A DNA stretch of 64,000 bases from Paraburkholderia domus. Lineage in GTDB: Bacteria > Pseudomonadota > Gammaproteobacteria > Burkholderiales > Burkholderiaceae. Position numbers and translations under genes: made by a program. Location of the stretch: assembly GCF_905220705.1 (NCBI RefSeq), contig NZ_CAJNAT010000016.1, positions 99,260 through 163,259 of the forward strand, written 5' to 3'. Of this stretch, positions 8,039 to 16,790 are shown piece after piece; positions within the stretch are counted from its first letter, which is position 1, and the number at the start of each line of letters is the position of its first letter. Under the pieces are notes generated by a model. The model saw only the letters and a list, made by a program, of their open reading frames with translations. It was not told where the DNA came from and did not search any database.

Positions 8039-8800
8039 GTGAACCACCTCGTCGACGCGGCAATCGTATTCGCATGCGTCTTTGGCAGTGCGCTGCTCGG
8101 CTCGTATCTGCGCCGCGTGTTGCCGCAGCACCACCTCAGCGATGAATCCATCGGTGTCGTCAAACTGGCGACCGGCCTTGTCGCAACCATGGCCGCATTG
8201 GTGCTAGGCTTACTGATTTCGTCGGCAAAAAGCTCGTTTGACACCACGAATACGGAGCTTTTGCATAGCGCAGCCGCTATCGTTCGCCTCGATCGTGTGC
8301 TGGCTCACTATGGTCCGGAGACGCAGGAGATTCGCAGTGCGCTTAAACGTACAACCGAGGCTTCGGTCGCGGCGATGTCTTCCGGCGATCCGGCACAACT
8401 GGCCAAACTGAGCAGCCCCGAAGTGGTTACCCGCGGAGAAGCATTCCAGCGTCAAGTGGAGGAACTCTCGCCGCACACCGACTTGCAGCGTCAGTTGCAG
8501 GCTCGGGCGCTACTAATCGTCGACGATGTACTCGCTACGCGGTGGCTGGCGCTTCTTCAGCAAACCGGCTCGATTCCGGTGCCTTTGCTAGTGGTCCTGG
8601 TATTCTGGCTGGCGATCCTCTTCGGCACGTTCGGCCTGGTCGCGCCCCGCAACGGCACGACAATGACGGCGCTCGTGATGTGTGCGCTGTCGACTTCCGG
8701 TGCGATCTTCCTGATCATGGAGATGAATACACCGCTCGGCGGGGTAGTCAAATTATCCTTTACACCGATGCGTGCGGCGCTCGATATTCTCGGGCATTAA
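8039..8800 (+). CDS. Bestrophin-like (DUF4239-type) membrane protein
   Basis: A 253-residue inner-membrane protein with two N-terminal membrane segments (about residues 5-23 and 45-62) and two near the C-terminus (about 182-203 and 208-230), separated by a helical cytoplasmic or periplasmic region. The layout, and motifs such as LVATMAALVLGLLISSAKSS followed by a long amphipathic helix, match the DUF4239 family, distantly related to bestrophin channels. GTG start with GGAGG about 12 bases upstream. Function is unknown. It stands alone just downstream of the insertion sequence. Confidence 0.75.
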   Translation: MNHLVDAAIVFACVFGSALLGSYLRRVLPQHHLSDESIGVVKLATGLVATMAALVLGLLISSAKSSFDTTNTELLHSAAAIVRLDRVLAHYGPETQEIRSALKRTTEASVAAMSSGDPAQLAKLSSPEVVTRGEAFQRQVEELSPHTDLQRQLQARALLIVDDVLATRWLALLQQTGSIPVPLLVVLVFWLAILFGTFGLVAPRNGTTMTALVMCALSTSGAIFLIMEMNTPLGGVVKLSFTPMRAALDILGH

Positions 8801-8858
8801 GCGCGGAGCGCCGCGCTTTGCGCGAATCCGTGACATAGGCCAGCGTGCCTGACCGGGT

Positions 8859-9815
8859 TCAACGATTGAACCAACGGTATTGAAGCGCGATCGAGATGGT
8901 CTGGAAATTGCCGCCCACACGCGTTACGAGGCCACGCGACCACGCGAGCTTGGCGGACCATTTCGCGGCCAACGGAACGGATAGCGTGACACCGTATCGC
9001 GCGCTGAGTTGATAGTCCTGATCCTCGACACCGTCGACGTGGGTGCGCCCACCCGTAAAGTACGTCACATCCGCGGCGAGCCATAGTCCGGGGCGCCACG
9101 TATAGCCTCCGTGCCATTGGAAAGTCGGCATCGGATCCTGGCTGCGCCGATGGCCGCCGAAAAAATCGTCGTTGGCGGTGAAGAGCCACACGCCTGCCGC
9201 TGCGTCCATGAACCAGTTGCCGAAGGGTTGGGACAGCCCGACCTCGGGTTTGAACGACCAGCGGTTGGCGCCGATGTTGATGAGACGGGCGGGCACGTAC
9301 TGGCCCGTCGGCGCCACCACGCTCAGACTGACGCCGAGGACGGTGCTGGGTGTGCGTCGAGCGAATTCCTCCGGAGAGAGCGCCGGGTCGCCGAGCAGGT
9401 TCGCTGCGATCCTGAAGTGCACGTCGCCGAGGCCTGAGCGGTATTGCTGCTGATAAATACCCTTTACGTCGCCACTTACATTGGCGTTCGCATACGGCTC
9501 CGATACCGCAACACTCACGGTATGTCCCGCGACGCCGAAACTGTGCGAATACCCGAGCGAAAAGATGTTGATATGCGCCTGCACGTTGGTGATCGGCAAC
9601 GACGGATCGAATGACACGTCGCCGCTCGATCGCTCATAGTCGAACACCACGAAATTGGTGCCCACCGGCACAGCCGAATAGGTGCGTGGCTCCATCTCCT
9701 GCGCGTGAAGCGGGGGGGCGGACATCGAATACAGCAGAGCGGCACCGAACCACGCGAGCCGAAAGCAGCGTGATCGTGGGACTGTGCGGTTCGAATCGAT
9801 CAATGCATGCGGCAT
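8859..9815 (-). CDS. Outer-membrane transporter-like protein (phenol MetA-pathway family)
   Basis: A 318-residue beta-barrel-like protein. It has a signal peptide with cleavage at about residue 42 (PLHAQ-E), alternating strand patterns throughout, and a C-terminal YRWFN ending. The motifs GLGDVHFRIAANL, VVAPTGQY and NIGANRWSFKPEVGLSQPFG identify the 'MetA-pathway of phenol degradation' family (Pfam Phenol_MetA_deg), of unproven transport role. I chose the ATG at 9815 because it puts a signal peptide at the N-terminus; the frame remains open 500 bases further upstream without coding character. No strong ribosome site is seen. It is convergent with the bestrophin-like gene. Confidence 0.75.
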   Translation of the reverse strand: MPHALIDSNRTVPRSRCFRLAWFGAALLYSMSAPPLHAQEMEPRTYSAVPVGTNFVVFDYERSSGDVSFDPSLPITNVQAHINIFSLGYSHSFGVAGHTVSVAVSEPYANANVSGDVKGIYQQQYRSGLGDVHFRIAANLLGDPALSPEEFARRTPSTVLGVSLSVVAPTGQYVPARLINIGANRWSFKPEVGLSQPFGNWFMDAAAGVWLFTANDDFFGGHRRSQDPMPTFQWHGGYTWRPGLWLAADVTYFTGGRTHVDGVEDQDYQLSARYGVTLSVPLAAKWSAKLAWSRGLVTRVGGNFQTISIALQYRWFNR

Positions 9816-9944
9816 TGTGGTCAAGTCCGAGACTCTGGTTGCCTGATGGGCCGGACGACGCGCTGCAAGCTGAGGCGTGCAGGCGTTGAGCCAGCGCTCC
9901 CGCTGCGGAACCCCCTCCATGAGGCGGCTGGAATGTCGTTGCTT

Positions 9945-9965
9945 GCAATAGGGCCAAGGTCCGAT
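9945..9965. repeat. Second copy of the GCAAT-GGGCC-GGTCC-AT element
   Basis: 17 of 21 positions match the centre of the dyad at 7946-7975. It lies between the divergent starts of the outer-membrane protein gene (9815) and the small secreted protein gene (10047), where a regulatory site would be expected. Confidence 0.35.
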
Positions 9966-10046
9966 AGGCACGCGAGCGGATGCGGCTAATCTGAAAGACG
10001 AGGCAGGCGAAAGCCGTGCCTGTGCCTGCTGCCTCAGGAGACGACC

Positions 10047-10331
10047 ATGAAAGTGTTGCTCGTGTTGATAGCGTTTGCGCTGTCTTCCCGCGTATTCGCG
10101 GAATGCGCCACAAACGCGCGCGGTATGACCGAATGCAACAACGGGCAAACAGCCGGCGGGTACAACCCGAACACCGGCAACGCATGGAAGGCGCAAAAGA
10201 ATCAGAACGGTGTCACGACCACAACGACGAGCAAAGGCGGCGAAGCCAAGACCAAAAACGGTAAGGGTGTATATAAGAGTCCAAGCGGAAAGACCTGCTA
10301 TCGCACAGCCAATGGTCAAGGCTGCAATTGA
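10047..10331 (+). CDS. Small secreted protein of unknown function
   Basis: A 94-residue protein with a clear signal peptide (MKVLLVLIAFALSSRVFA, cleavage before EC). The mature part is Asn/Gly/Thr/Lys-rich with four cysteines (ECATN, TECNN, KTCYR, QGCN), suggesting two disulphide bonds in the periplasm, and a basic low-complexity middle. AGGAG lies 9 bases upstream of the ATG. I do not recognise a named family. It is divergent from the outer-membrane protein gene. Confidence 0.75.
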   Translation: MKVLLVLIAFALSSRVFAECATNARGMTECNNGQTAGGYNPNTGNAWKAQKNQNGVTTTTTSKGGEAKTKNGKGVYKSPSGKTCYRTANGQGCN

Positions 10332-10361
10332 AGGGATTCGAGATGGTGTCTGACGCGCCCG

Positions 10362-11510
10362 CTAAACGGTCAGGTCGTAGACGTGAACGCCATTGCCCAG
10401 ATCGGTCGCTTCCTGCCATTTTGGATCTGAGAGCGACTTCTGTGCGTCGCGATATCCGAAGTCCCATAGTTCCGTGACAGTGGCGCGTGAGAACTCGTAA
10501 TCCTTGAAGTTTGACGATTGCGTGGTGTGCCTGTTGATGAAATGGACAAGAGCGACCGCGCCCCGTGTACTGATTGCGTCGAGCTTCTGCACATCTGCGT
10601 CGGTCTTGAGAGAATCAGGCAATTTGTCCAGCACGCGGCGCAGCGAATTGCGAAGTGCCTCGATCTCGCTGATTCGCGTGGTATTGAAACGTGTCTTGCT
10701 GGCGTATTGAATGTCCTTGCAGCGCTCCTGTACCTTTCTGAGGTTGGTAGGCAATGCCCCGGCGCCACTGAACACGTCCACCTGCAGAATCAATGCACTC
10801 ATTCTGAAATCTTCGTCGAGCACGTACCAAAGCGGTGAATTACACGCGATGCCGCCGTCCCAATACCATTGCCCATCTATCTGCACAGCGGGAAAACCCG
10901 GAGGCAGCGCGCCGCTTGCCATGACATGCTCAGGACCAATCTCTGTTTTTGTATTGTCGAAATAGACCGAGTTACCGCTCTGCACGTTAACCGCGCCGAG
11001 AGACAGGCGCACGGCATGCTGGTTGATTAATTCGAAGTCGACCAGTTCTTTGAGTGTCTGCCTGAGCGGATAGGTGTCGTACATACTCAGCGTTTCGATA
11101 CTTGCCTGCGGCGCTACAAATGGCCCCGTCGTTCGTGGCGCAAAAAAGCCCGGCACACCGAAGGCAACACTGGACGCCGCGCTCATGAAGTTCAGGAGCG
11201 GGCGGATGGGATCGAGCGACGGCGATGGCACGAAAGGAGCGTGAGCCGATATGCGCTGCCAGAATTCGCGCAGGCGCTCGACGCGTCGCTCAGGCGGATT
11301 CCCGGCTATCAGCGCGGCGTTGATCGCGCCAATCGACACACCGGCAATCCAGTCGGGCGCAACTGCCGCTTCGGCGAGACCGGCGTAAACACCGGCCTGA
11401 TAAGCACCGAGTGCGCCACCGCCCTGTAAGACCATGACGGTATGGTCGAATTTCCCCCAATTCGAGCGGGTGTCAGGATGGTCCGTTTCGCGTGCCTTGC
11501 GCATGAGCAT
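10362..11510 (-). CDS. Patatin-like phospholipase
   Basis: A 382-residue cytoplasmic or peripheral lipid acyl hydrolase. The oxyanion loop GGGALG (30-35), the nucleophile elbow G-V-S59-I-G (57-61) and the catalytic D218-G-G complete the Ser-Asp dyad of patatins. The C-terminal 130 residues fit the DUF3734 extension common in proteobacterial members of this family. A second ATG two codons in (11504) has GAG at a better distance and may be the true start. It probably hydrolyses phospholipid or storage-polymer-associated lipid; nothing nearby indicates the substrate. Confidence 0.9.
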   Translation of the reverse strand: MLMRKARETDHPDTRSNWGKFDHTVMVLQGGGALGAYQAGVYAGLAEAAVAPDWIAGVSIGAINAALIAGNPPERRVERLREFWQRISAHAPFVPSPSLDPIRPLLNFMSAASSVAFGVPGFFAPRTTGPFVAPQASIETLSMYDTYPLRQTLKELVDFELINQHAVRLSLGAVNVQSGNSVYFDNTKTEIGPEHVMASGALPPGFPAVQIDGQWYWDGGIACNSPLWYVLDEDFRMSALILQVDVFSGAGALPTNLRKVQERCKDIQYASKTRFNTTRISEIEALRNSLRRVLDKLPDSLKTDADVQKLDAISTRGAVALVHFINRHTTQSSNFKDYEFSRATVTELWDFGYRDAQKSLSDPKWQEATDLGNGVHVYDLTV

Positions 11511-11906
11511 CTCGCAATCGGATAACGATTGTGTCGGCGACTTCGGCCAGAAAGGCGAACCGTCGGGTAATCAAATCTATCGCCAGCGAAGCACACGGAC
11601 AATCGGACTTTGGTCTCATTCGCCGGTTGAGATGAAATATGTGCAAAAGAAATGCCTCAATTCACGTTTACATGTTCAACTGTCCGTACTACGATTCATT
11701 TTGCCGGTTGGAATTCCCCCTGGCTGTGACCCTTACCGGTGCGCTCGCTCAGCCGGCATTCACATTCAGAGCGCGTCTTCGTTAATTCGTTAACTGTCTA
11801 ACGAGACGATGAGCCTGCTGTACAAGAGGCATAGTCTCACGCCGGTGTTCAGCACGACTTTTGGCAGCCAATCTCGCAGTGCCGAATCTTGAGAGGCCGT
11901 TCGGTC
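11511..11906. other. Intergenic region without a recognised gene
   Basis: About 400 bases divergent between the patatin gene and a weak ORF. It is lower in GC than the neighbours (TCGTTAATTCGTTAAC near 11779) and could hold promoters for both sides, but I see no convincing sigma-70 pair, hairpin or repeat. Confidence 0.4.
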
Positions 11907-12380
11907 ATGAGCATCGTTATGCCTGCGATTGTCATTTTGCAAACAGCGATCATTCTTGGATTACTGGCGATCGGATTGCGCCATCGCGCTTCGGCGCCGC
12001 TCAGCAGTGCTTATCCGCCAATTAACGGAGCGAATTATCGCCAACGCGGGATGTCCGGTGGACGTGCGGCGCATGCGGCGCTGCGCGAATTTGCGGATAA
12101 AGCGGGTCTGCACGAATCCTTGAATCAACCTCGCCAGTCGGAGCGTCCGCGTCCCGAGCATCTTCCCACCTCTCCCGAGATGTCCGGCGCGCCGGACAGC
12201 GGTTTGCCAGCATCGCGCGCGAGAGCGCGCGCGGATTTCGGGCGGCACGGTGTCGGGCATCGGTACCCTGATCTCCGGGTCGTTCATCGGCATGGACGTG
12301 GGCAGCTCACTCACGCCCCGGCGCGACTACGTCGGGCTCGAGTCGCCGCCGGTGTTCGCGAGCGGTGTGCCGGGCCGTGA
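11907..12380 (+). pseudogene. Doubtful reading frame with one membrane helix, running into the pqiB remnant
   Basis: The frame starts MSIVMPAIVILQTAIILG, one strong transmembrane helix, preceded by GAGAGG. Downstream it loses coding character and overlaps the pqiB remnant in another frame. From 12180 it reads MSGAPDSGLPAS, which would suit a PqiB N-terminus, so this frame may be a chimera of a lost upstream gene and the first codons of pqiB. I do not recognise the helix-containing part. Expression as a protein is possible only for the first 60 or so residues. Confidence 0.3.
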
Positions 12381-13503
12381 GTTCATCCTGAAGGGCGCCG
12401 ACATGGGGTCGCTCGATGTCGGCTCGCCGATCTTTTTCAGACGCTTGCAGGTCGGCCAGGTCACGTCGTACAAGCTCGATGACAACGGTAAAGGGGTGAC
12501 GATGCATGTGTTCGTCAACGCGCCGTACGACAAGTACGTGCAGAACGACACGCGCTTCTGGCAGGCGAGCGGTATCGACGTCTCGCCCAATGCAACCGGC
12601 GTGAAGGTCAATACGCAATCGCTGGTGGCCATCCTGATTGGCGGCCTCGCTTTCCAGGCGCCTGACGATGCGGTTGGTGGGCCGGAGGCGGATGCCCGCA
12701 CTGAGTTCGCGCTGTTCTCCGATAAGACCGAGGCGATGAAACGTCACGACACGATCATCGATAACTACATGCTCAATTTCAAGGAGTCGGTACGCGGTTT
12801 GACGGTCGGTGCGCCGGTCGATTTTCTCGGCATCGTGGTAGGTGAAGTCTCAGGGATTCGTACACGATTCGATCCGATCACGAAGCAGTTCAGTATTCCT
12901 GTTGATATAAAACTGTACCCAGAACGGTTCACGTCGCGCTATGCATCCGGCGCACCCGCCGCACCCGGCGGCAGGGTCGTTACGGATCGGCGGCAGCTGG
13001 CGAAAGCGCTTCTGGATCACGGGTTGCGCGCACAATTGCGAACCGGCAATCTGCTGACGGGGCAACTATACGTCGCGCTCGACTTCTTCCCGAATGCGCC
13101 CAAGGCGGAGATGGACTGGAGCGTGACTCGTCCTTCGATGCCGACCGTGCCAGGCGGGCTGCAATCGCTGCAGGATTCGGTGACGGCGCTCATCGCCAAG
13201 CTGAACAAGATCCCATTCGAAGGCATCGGCAAGGACGCGCAAAAGACACTAGCCGATGCGGATGCGTTGCTCAAGGAGTTGCGCACCGAGGTCATGCCGC
13301 AGGCGCATGACACACTCGCAGCCGCGCAGACGGTTCTGAATTCGGCGAATAACGCGTTGCAGCCGGACTCCCCGCTGTCGCAGAACACCGGCGACGCAAT
13401 GAAGGAACTGGCGCGCACGGCGGCGGCCTTCCGTACGCTTGCGGATTATCTCGAGCGCCATCCAGAGGCACTGATCCGCGGCAAGCTGGAGGATAAGAAA
13501 TGA
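12226..13503 (+). pseudogene. pqiB: PqiB (MCE/MlaD-domain lipid transport protein), N-terminus deleted
   Basis: About 420 codons align with intermembrane transport protein PqiB from its ISGGTVSGIGTLISGSFIGMDVG segment onward: end of the first MCE domain, full second MCE domain (FILKGADMGSLDVGSPIFFRR), third MCE domain (NFKESVRGLTVGAPVDFLG) and the C-terminal helical part. PqiB is normally about 540 residues and begins with a membrane anchor and the first MCE domain half; both are absent. A GTG at 12250 could start translation but would give a protein without an anchor. The break lies at a GC-palindromic run (12212-12231). PqiA is not found upstream, while pqiC is intact and overlaps the stop. 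Confidence 0.8.
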
Positions 13504-14087
13504 TGCGCTCATCCTTGAGCGTAGCCGTGGTGTTGGCGCTCGCCGCGTTGTGCGGTTGCGCTTCGTCGCCCAAGTCGGACTTCTACACGTTGAGTTCAGC
13601 CGCGCCGCAGACGGGCAACCCGCCCGCCGCGCCGATCGCGGTGCTGATCAGCTCAGTGACGGTGCCCGAACTCGTCGACCGGCCGCAGATCGTGGTGCGA
13701 AACGGTGACAACACGGTGAATATCGACGAATTCGCCCGCTGGGCCGATCCGTTGAAAAGCCAGATCCCGCGCGTGGTGCGCGCCGATCTCGGGCAGTTGC
13801 TGAACAGCGCGCTGGTGTCCACCTATCCGATGGGTGGCGATCTGGCGTCGGCTTACCGGGTCCAGCTCGATATCCAGCGCTTCGATGCGGCGCTCGGCGA
13901 TGCGGTGACGGTCGACGTGCTGTGGTCGGTTGCGCCACCCGGGAAGAAGCCACCGCTAAGCGGCCGGAGCACGGTCCACGAACCTTGCGGCGCCGCCGGT
14001 TACGATGCGGTGGTGGCGGCATATAGCAGGGCGCTCGGAACGGTGAGCCGCGATATTGCCACCACAATCCGACCGGCGTCGCCTTGA
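13500..14087 (+). CDS. pqiC: PqiC-type membrane-integrity lipoprotein
   Basis: A 195-residue outer-membrane lipoprotein: signal peptide with lipobox L-C-G-C19 (ALCGC-A) and the DUF330/ABC-type transport auxiliary domain (SDFYTLSS, VTVPELVDRPQIVVR, FARWADPLKSQIPRVVRADL). PqiC binds the periplasmic PqiB needle in the inner-to-outer-membrane lipid transport system. The ATG overlaps the pqiB stop by four bases. With PqiB truncated and PqiA missing, its function at this locus is doubtful, though it could serve another Pqi system. Confidence 0.88.
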   Translation: MMRSSLSVAVVLALAALCGCASSPKSDFYTLSSAAPQTGNPPAAPIAVLISSVTVPELVDRPQIVVRNGDNTVNIDEFARWADPLKSQIPRVVRADLGQLLNSALVSTYPMGGDLASAYRVQLDIQRFDAALGDAVTVDVLWSVAPPGKKPPLSGRSTVHEPCGAAGYDAVVAAYSRALGTVSRDIATTIRPASP

Positions 14088-14169
14088 TGCGTGCTCAGGC
14101 ATGACGTCGCGCGTAGGGCGCGGCATCGGTGAATCGTACGCCTTGGCGGCGTGATGCGGGGGAGGTACC

Positions 14170-14508
14170 GTGAAACGAGTGGGAAATCGGTGTTGTAGCG
14201 GCGTGCTTCTCAGCCTTGTGCTGATGGTATGCGCCAATGCACGCGCTCAATCCGCGGTGGCGGGGCTGATCGAAGAGCAACACTGCATGTTCTGTCATAC
14301 CACCGAAGGGGCTGACCTCGCTCCGTCATTCCCCAAGATCGCACAACGCTATCGCACGTCGCCGCAGGCGAGTGTCATGCTGGAAAAGAAGCTGCTGGCC
14401 GGCGGAAAGCCCCACTGGGGCGATATCACCATGCCGGAGGCCGATCCGGTTCCGCCGCTTTCAAGTGCCGATGCCCACCTGCTCATTCAGTGGGTGTTGC
14501 GCCAATGA
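14170..14508 (+). CDS. Small c-type cytochrome
   Basis: A 112-residue exported protein. A signal peptide ends at ARAQS (about residue 26); the haem-binding motif is CMFCH (C39-x2-C42-H43) and the likely axial Met lies in DITMPEADP. Length and the short GG-KPHWGDITMP spacing resemble class I cytochrome c551/c552. The GTG start has GGAGGT 5 bases upstream. It ends 4 bases before the next frame and may be cotranscribed. It would carry electrons in the periplasm; partners are not evident here. Confidence 0.85.
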   Translation: MKRVGNRCCSGVLLSLVLMVCANARAQSAVAGLIEEQHCMFCHTTEGADLAPSFPKIAQRYRTSPQASVMLEKKLLAGGKPHWGDITMPEADPVPPLSSADAHLLIQWVLRQ

Positions 14509-14512
14509 TCTC

Positions 14513-15262
14513 ATGACAAAGTTGCTGATCGATGTGGTCATTTTTCTCATCGCGGCGCTGATCGCCGTTCCGCTCGCGACGCGGCTCGGTTTCGGCGCGG
14601 TGCTCGGCTATCTGGTGGCACTGAAAGCCATCGCGATGCTTGGGATCGTGCTGGTGGGGGGGCGCTATGTACTGAAAGCGGTGTTGCCTTTAGTTTCGCG
14701 CACCGGTGTGCGTGAGATCTTCACGGCGTTTGCACTACTCTGGGTGATCGGCATCGCGCTGCTCATGGAGAGCGTGCATCTATCGATGTCGATGGGTGCG
14801 TTTGTCGCTGGTGTGATGCTCGCGGACTCCGAATTTCGTCACGAGATCGAAGTCGATATCGCACCGTTCAAGGGCCTGTTGCTCGGCTTGTTCTTCATCG
14901 CGGTGGGCATGTCGATTGATTTCGAAGTGCTGGCGCGCGAACCCGTGCGGGTTGCGGGGCTGGTGGTGGCACTGGTCGGTATCAAGACGATCGCGCAGTG
15001 GTTTCTGGCGAGCCGCTTTGACGTACCGTCGGCCCAACGCGGCTATTTTGCGATTCTGCTTTCGCAAGGCGGTGAGTTCGCCTTTGTGGTTCTGGCGGCG
15101 TCACTGGCGGCGCGTGTCGTGGATCAGCGTCTTTCCTCGCTTGTAACGCTGGTCGTCGCGCTCTCGATGGTCTCTACGCCATTGCTGCTGCTTTTGCAGC
15201 GCCGCTTCTCACGTTTCGGCGGTGATGACGGACTGGAAACGGCCACTGAGCGCAAGGCCTAG
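14513..15262 (+). pseudogene. KefB/KefC-type cation:proton antiporter, internally deleted and C-terminally truncated
   Basis: The 249-codon frame starts like a CPA2 antiporter (VPLATRLGFGAVLGYLVA, residues 19-36), then jumps directly to LKAIAMLGIVLVGGRYVLKAVLP, which in KefB/C lies about 140 residues further on. It continues through the conserved MSMGAFVAGVMLADSEFRHEIE and PFKGLLLGLFFIAVGMSID to the last membrane helix. The usual cytosolic Rossmann (RCK/TrkA-N) domain is missing; the frame stops after GGDDGLETATERKA. Several core helices and the regulatory domain are gone, so transport activity is unlikely. It follows the cytochrome gene by 4 bases. Confidence 0.8.
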
Positions 15263-15292
15263 ACGCGTTCAACACGCAATGGACGCAAATCT

Positions 15293-16339
15293 TCACGCGC
15301 CCTGAATCTTCACTTCCTTGCGATAGTCGCTCGGCGAAACGCCTTCCCAGCGCTTGAACGCGCGCGTGAAGTTGCTCGAGTCGCTAAACCCCAGCAGGAA
15401 GGTAATTTCAGTAATTGACAATGCCGATTGCTGGACATAGCTGGAGGCCAATTCCTTGCGGGTTGCGTCGAGCAGCTCATTAAAATTCGTATCGTGCTGC
15501 GAGAGCTTGAACTGCAATGTTGTCGGACTGATGCACATGGCGTCGGCAACCTTGTCTCTCGAGCAGTCGCCGTTGGGCAGATATTCGATGATTTTCTGCC
15601 GCACCGTGCTCACCACATCGTGTTTGTCGAGGCGGGCGATATAGCTGGTGGCGAGGTTGTCATGCAACTGCGCCAGCTCAGCACACGCACCGGCTAGCGG
15701 CTGGTGCAAATCCGATTTGGAAAACACGAGTTCTGGCGAAGCCTGATCAAACTCGACAGGGGAACGAAACAGTTTCTCGTACGGGGTGCTGCCTTCGCGC
15801 GGCATCGCGTGAGAGAACGCCACGCGAAGCGGATTGAAATCGGCGTGGTAAAGCTGGCGCATGGACAGCACGACAAATCCCATCAACGCATCTTCCGTTT
15901 CAGCGCAGACAGGTACCAGCACTCTCGTGCGCAGCGAGACTTCGGCGCCGTTGTCGATGAGGTTGATTTCGCAAGCCTGGGAGGCGAGCCTGAAGAAACG
16001 TTCCAGCCGTTGGCAGAATGCCATCAGGTTCGAACTGGCGGCGAGCGCGTAGCCGAGCGCGTGCAAATTCGAAACGTGAATGAACCTGGCGACCGTCAAT
16101 CCGAAGTAGGGGTTATGCGTCACGTCCACACAGACTTTATAAAGCCTGGCCATCGTGGCGACCGGCAGCCGCGTCATGGGATCGTTCTTCATCAGCGACG
16201 GTTCGATGCCGGCCGCATGAAAAATCCGGGCGCTATCGATCCCATTGTGCTCGAGGGCGCGCGAAATGGCGAGCGCGTAGCCGCCGATCGTCGTGAGAAC
16301 GGCGTCGCTGTCGAAGCGGGAGGGAGCGGGTTTCTGCAT
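15293..16339 (-). CDS. AraC-family regulator with arabinose-binding-like N-terminal domain
   Basis: A 348-residue regulator. The C-terminal 100 residues carry the two AraC helix-turn-helices (DKVADAMCISPTTLQFKLSQHDTNFNELL and ITEITFLLGFSDSSNFTRAFKRWEGVSPSDYR). The N-terminal 200 residues fit the OruR/ArgR-like 'Arabinose_bd' domain (PTALARLYKV-type helices, HALGYALAASSNLMAFCQRLERFFRL). ATG at 16339 is preferred to an in-frame TTG at 16351. It is divergent from the arylsulfatase operon across 450 bp and is the only regulator there, so it is the likely activator; the inducer would be the sulfate ester or a product of it. Confidence 0.88.
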   Translation of the reverse strand: MQKPAPSRFDSDAVLTTIGGYALAISRALEHNGIDSARIFHAAGIEPSLMKNDPMTRLPVATMARLYKVCVDVTHNPYFGLTVARFIHVSNLHALGYALAASSNLMAFCQRLERFFRLASQACEINLIDNGAEVSLRTRVLVPVCAETEDALMGFVVLSMRQLYHADFNPLRVAFSHAMPREGSTPYEKLFRSPVEFDQASPELVFSKSDLHQPLAGACAELAQLHDNLATSYIARLDKHDVVSTVRQKIIEYLPNGDCSRDKVADAMCISPTTLQFKLSQHDTNFNELLDATRKELASSYVQQSALSITEITFLLGFSDSSNFTRAFKRWEGVSPSDYRKEVKIQGA

Positions 16340-16790
16340 GATGGACGGCAATCATTGCTGGGCCGGCGTGCTGTGTATCACCGGCAGGCAGGCTGTGGGA
16401 GAAATACGTCTTGAGAGACGGTGCGATCGCTACGCTATCACGTCAATGTCGCGATAGCGTAGCCGCGATTGCACCGCAAACTCCATCGGCGTAAATGCCA
16501 GGTCAGCGATCGTCACGCGCGTTACGGGCTATTTTGCACCAAGGTCAAACCGCCTGACATGCGTTTTGCGCGAAGCGTGCAAACCGCTTGCATGCATCTG
16601 ACTTACGCTCCGTGTTTACCCGTCTCGAGCGCCACGTTGCGCGCAACGCAACGCGCAAGACCACTGGATTGTCTTCAAAGACCAGCGTCTCGCGAGTCGC
16701 CGTTCATAAAATGCCTCCGATTTGTCTATGACCCGAGAGACCCGCGATCCGGCGGCTGGCGTCACGTAAGAGACATGACAGGAGACCCTC
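16340..16790. promoter_or_regulatory. Divergent promoter region between araC-type gene and arylsulfatase
   Basis: 450 bases without a gene, bounded by two divergent starts. It contains the strong inverted repeat listed separately. No clean sigma-70 hexamer pair is visible, as is usual for AraC-activated promoters. Confidence 0.5.
16429..16463. promoter_or_regulatory. 11-bp perfect inverted repeat, candidate AraC-type operator
   Basis: GCTACGCTATC (16429-16439) and GATAGCGTAGC (16453-16463) are exact inverted copies separated by 13 bases; the symmetry continues outward as GGTGC-GATC against a matching stretch with a 3-base insertion. It is 90 bases upstream of the regulator gene and 330 upstream of the sulfatase. 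Confidence 0.5.

Noticed and set aside
9816..10319. Upstream extension of the outer-membrane protein frame
   Set aside because: It would bury the signal peptide behind 168 residues of non-coding character and overlap the small secreted protein on the other strand.
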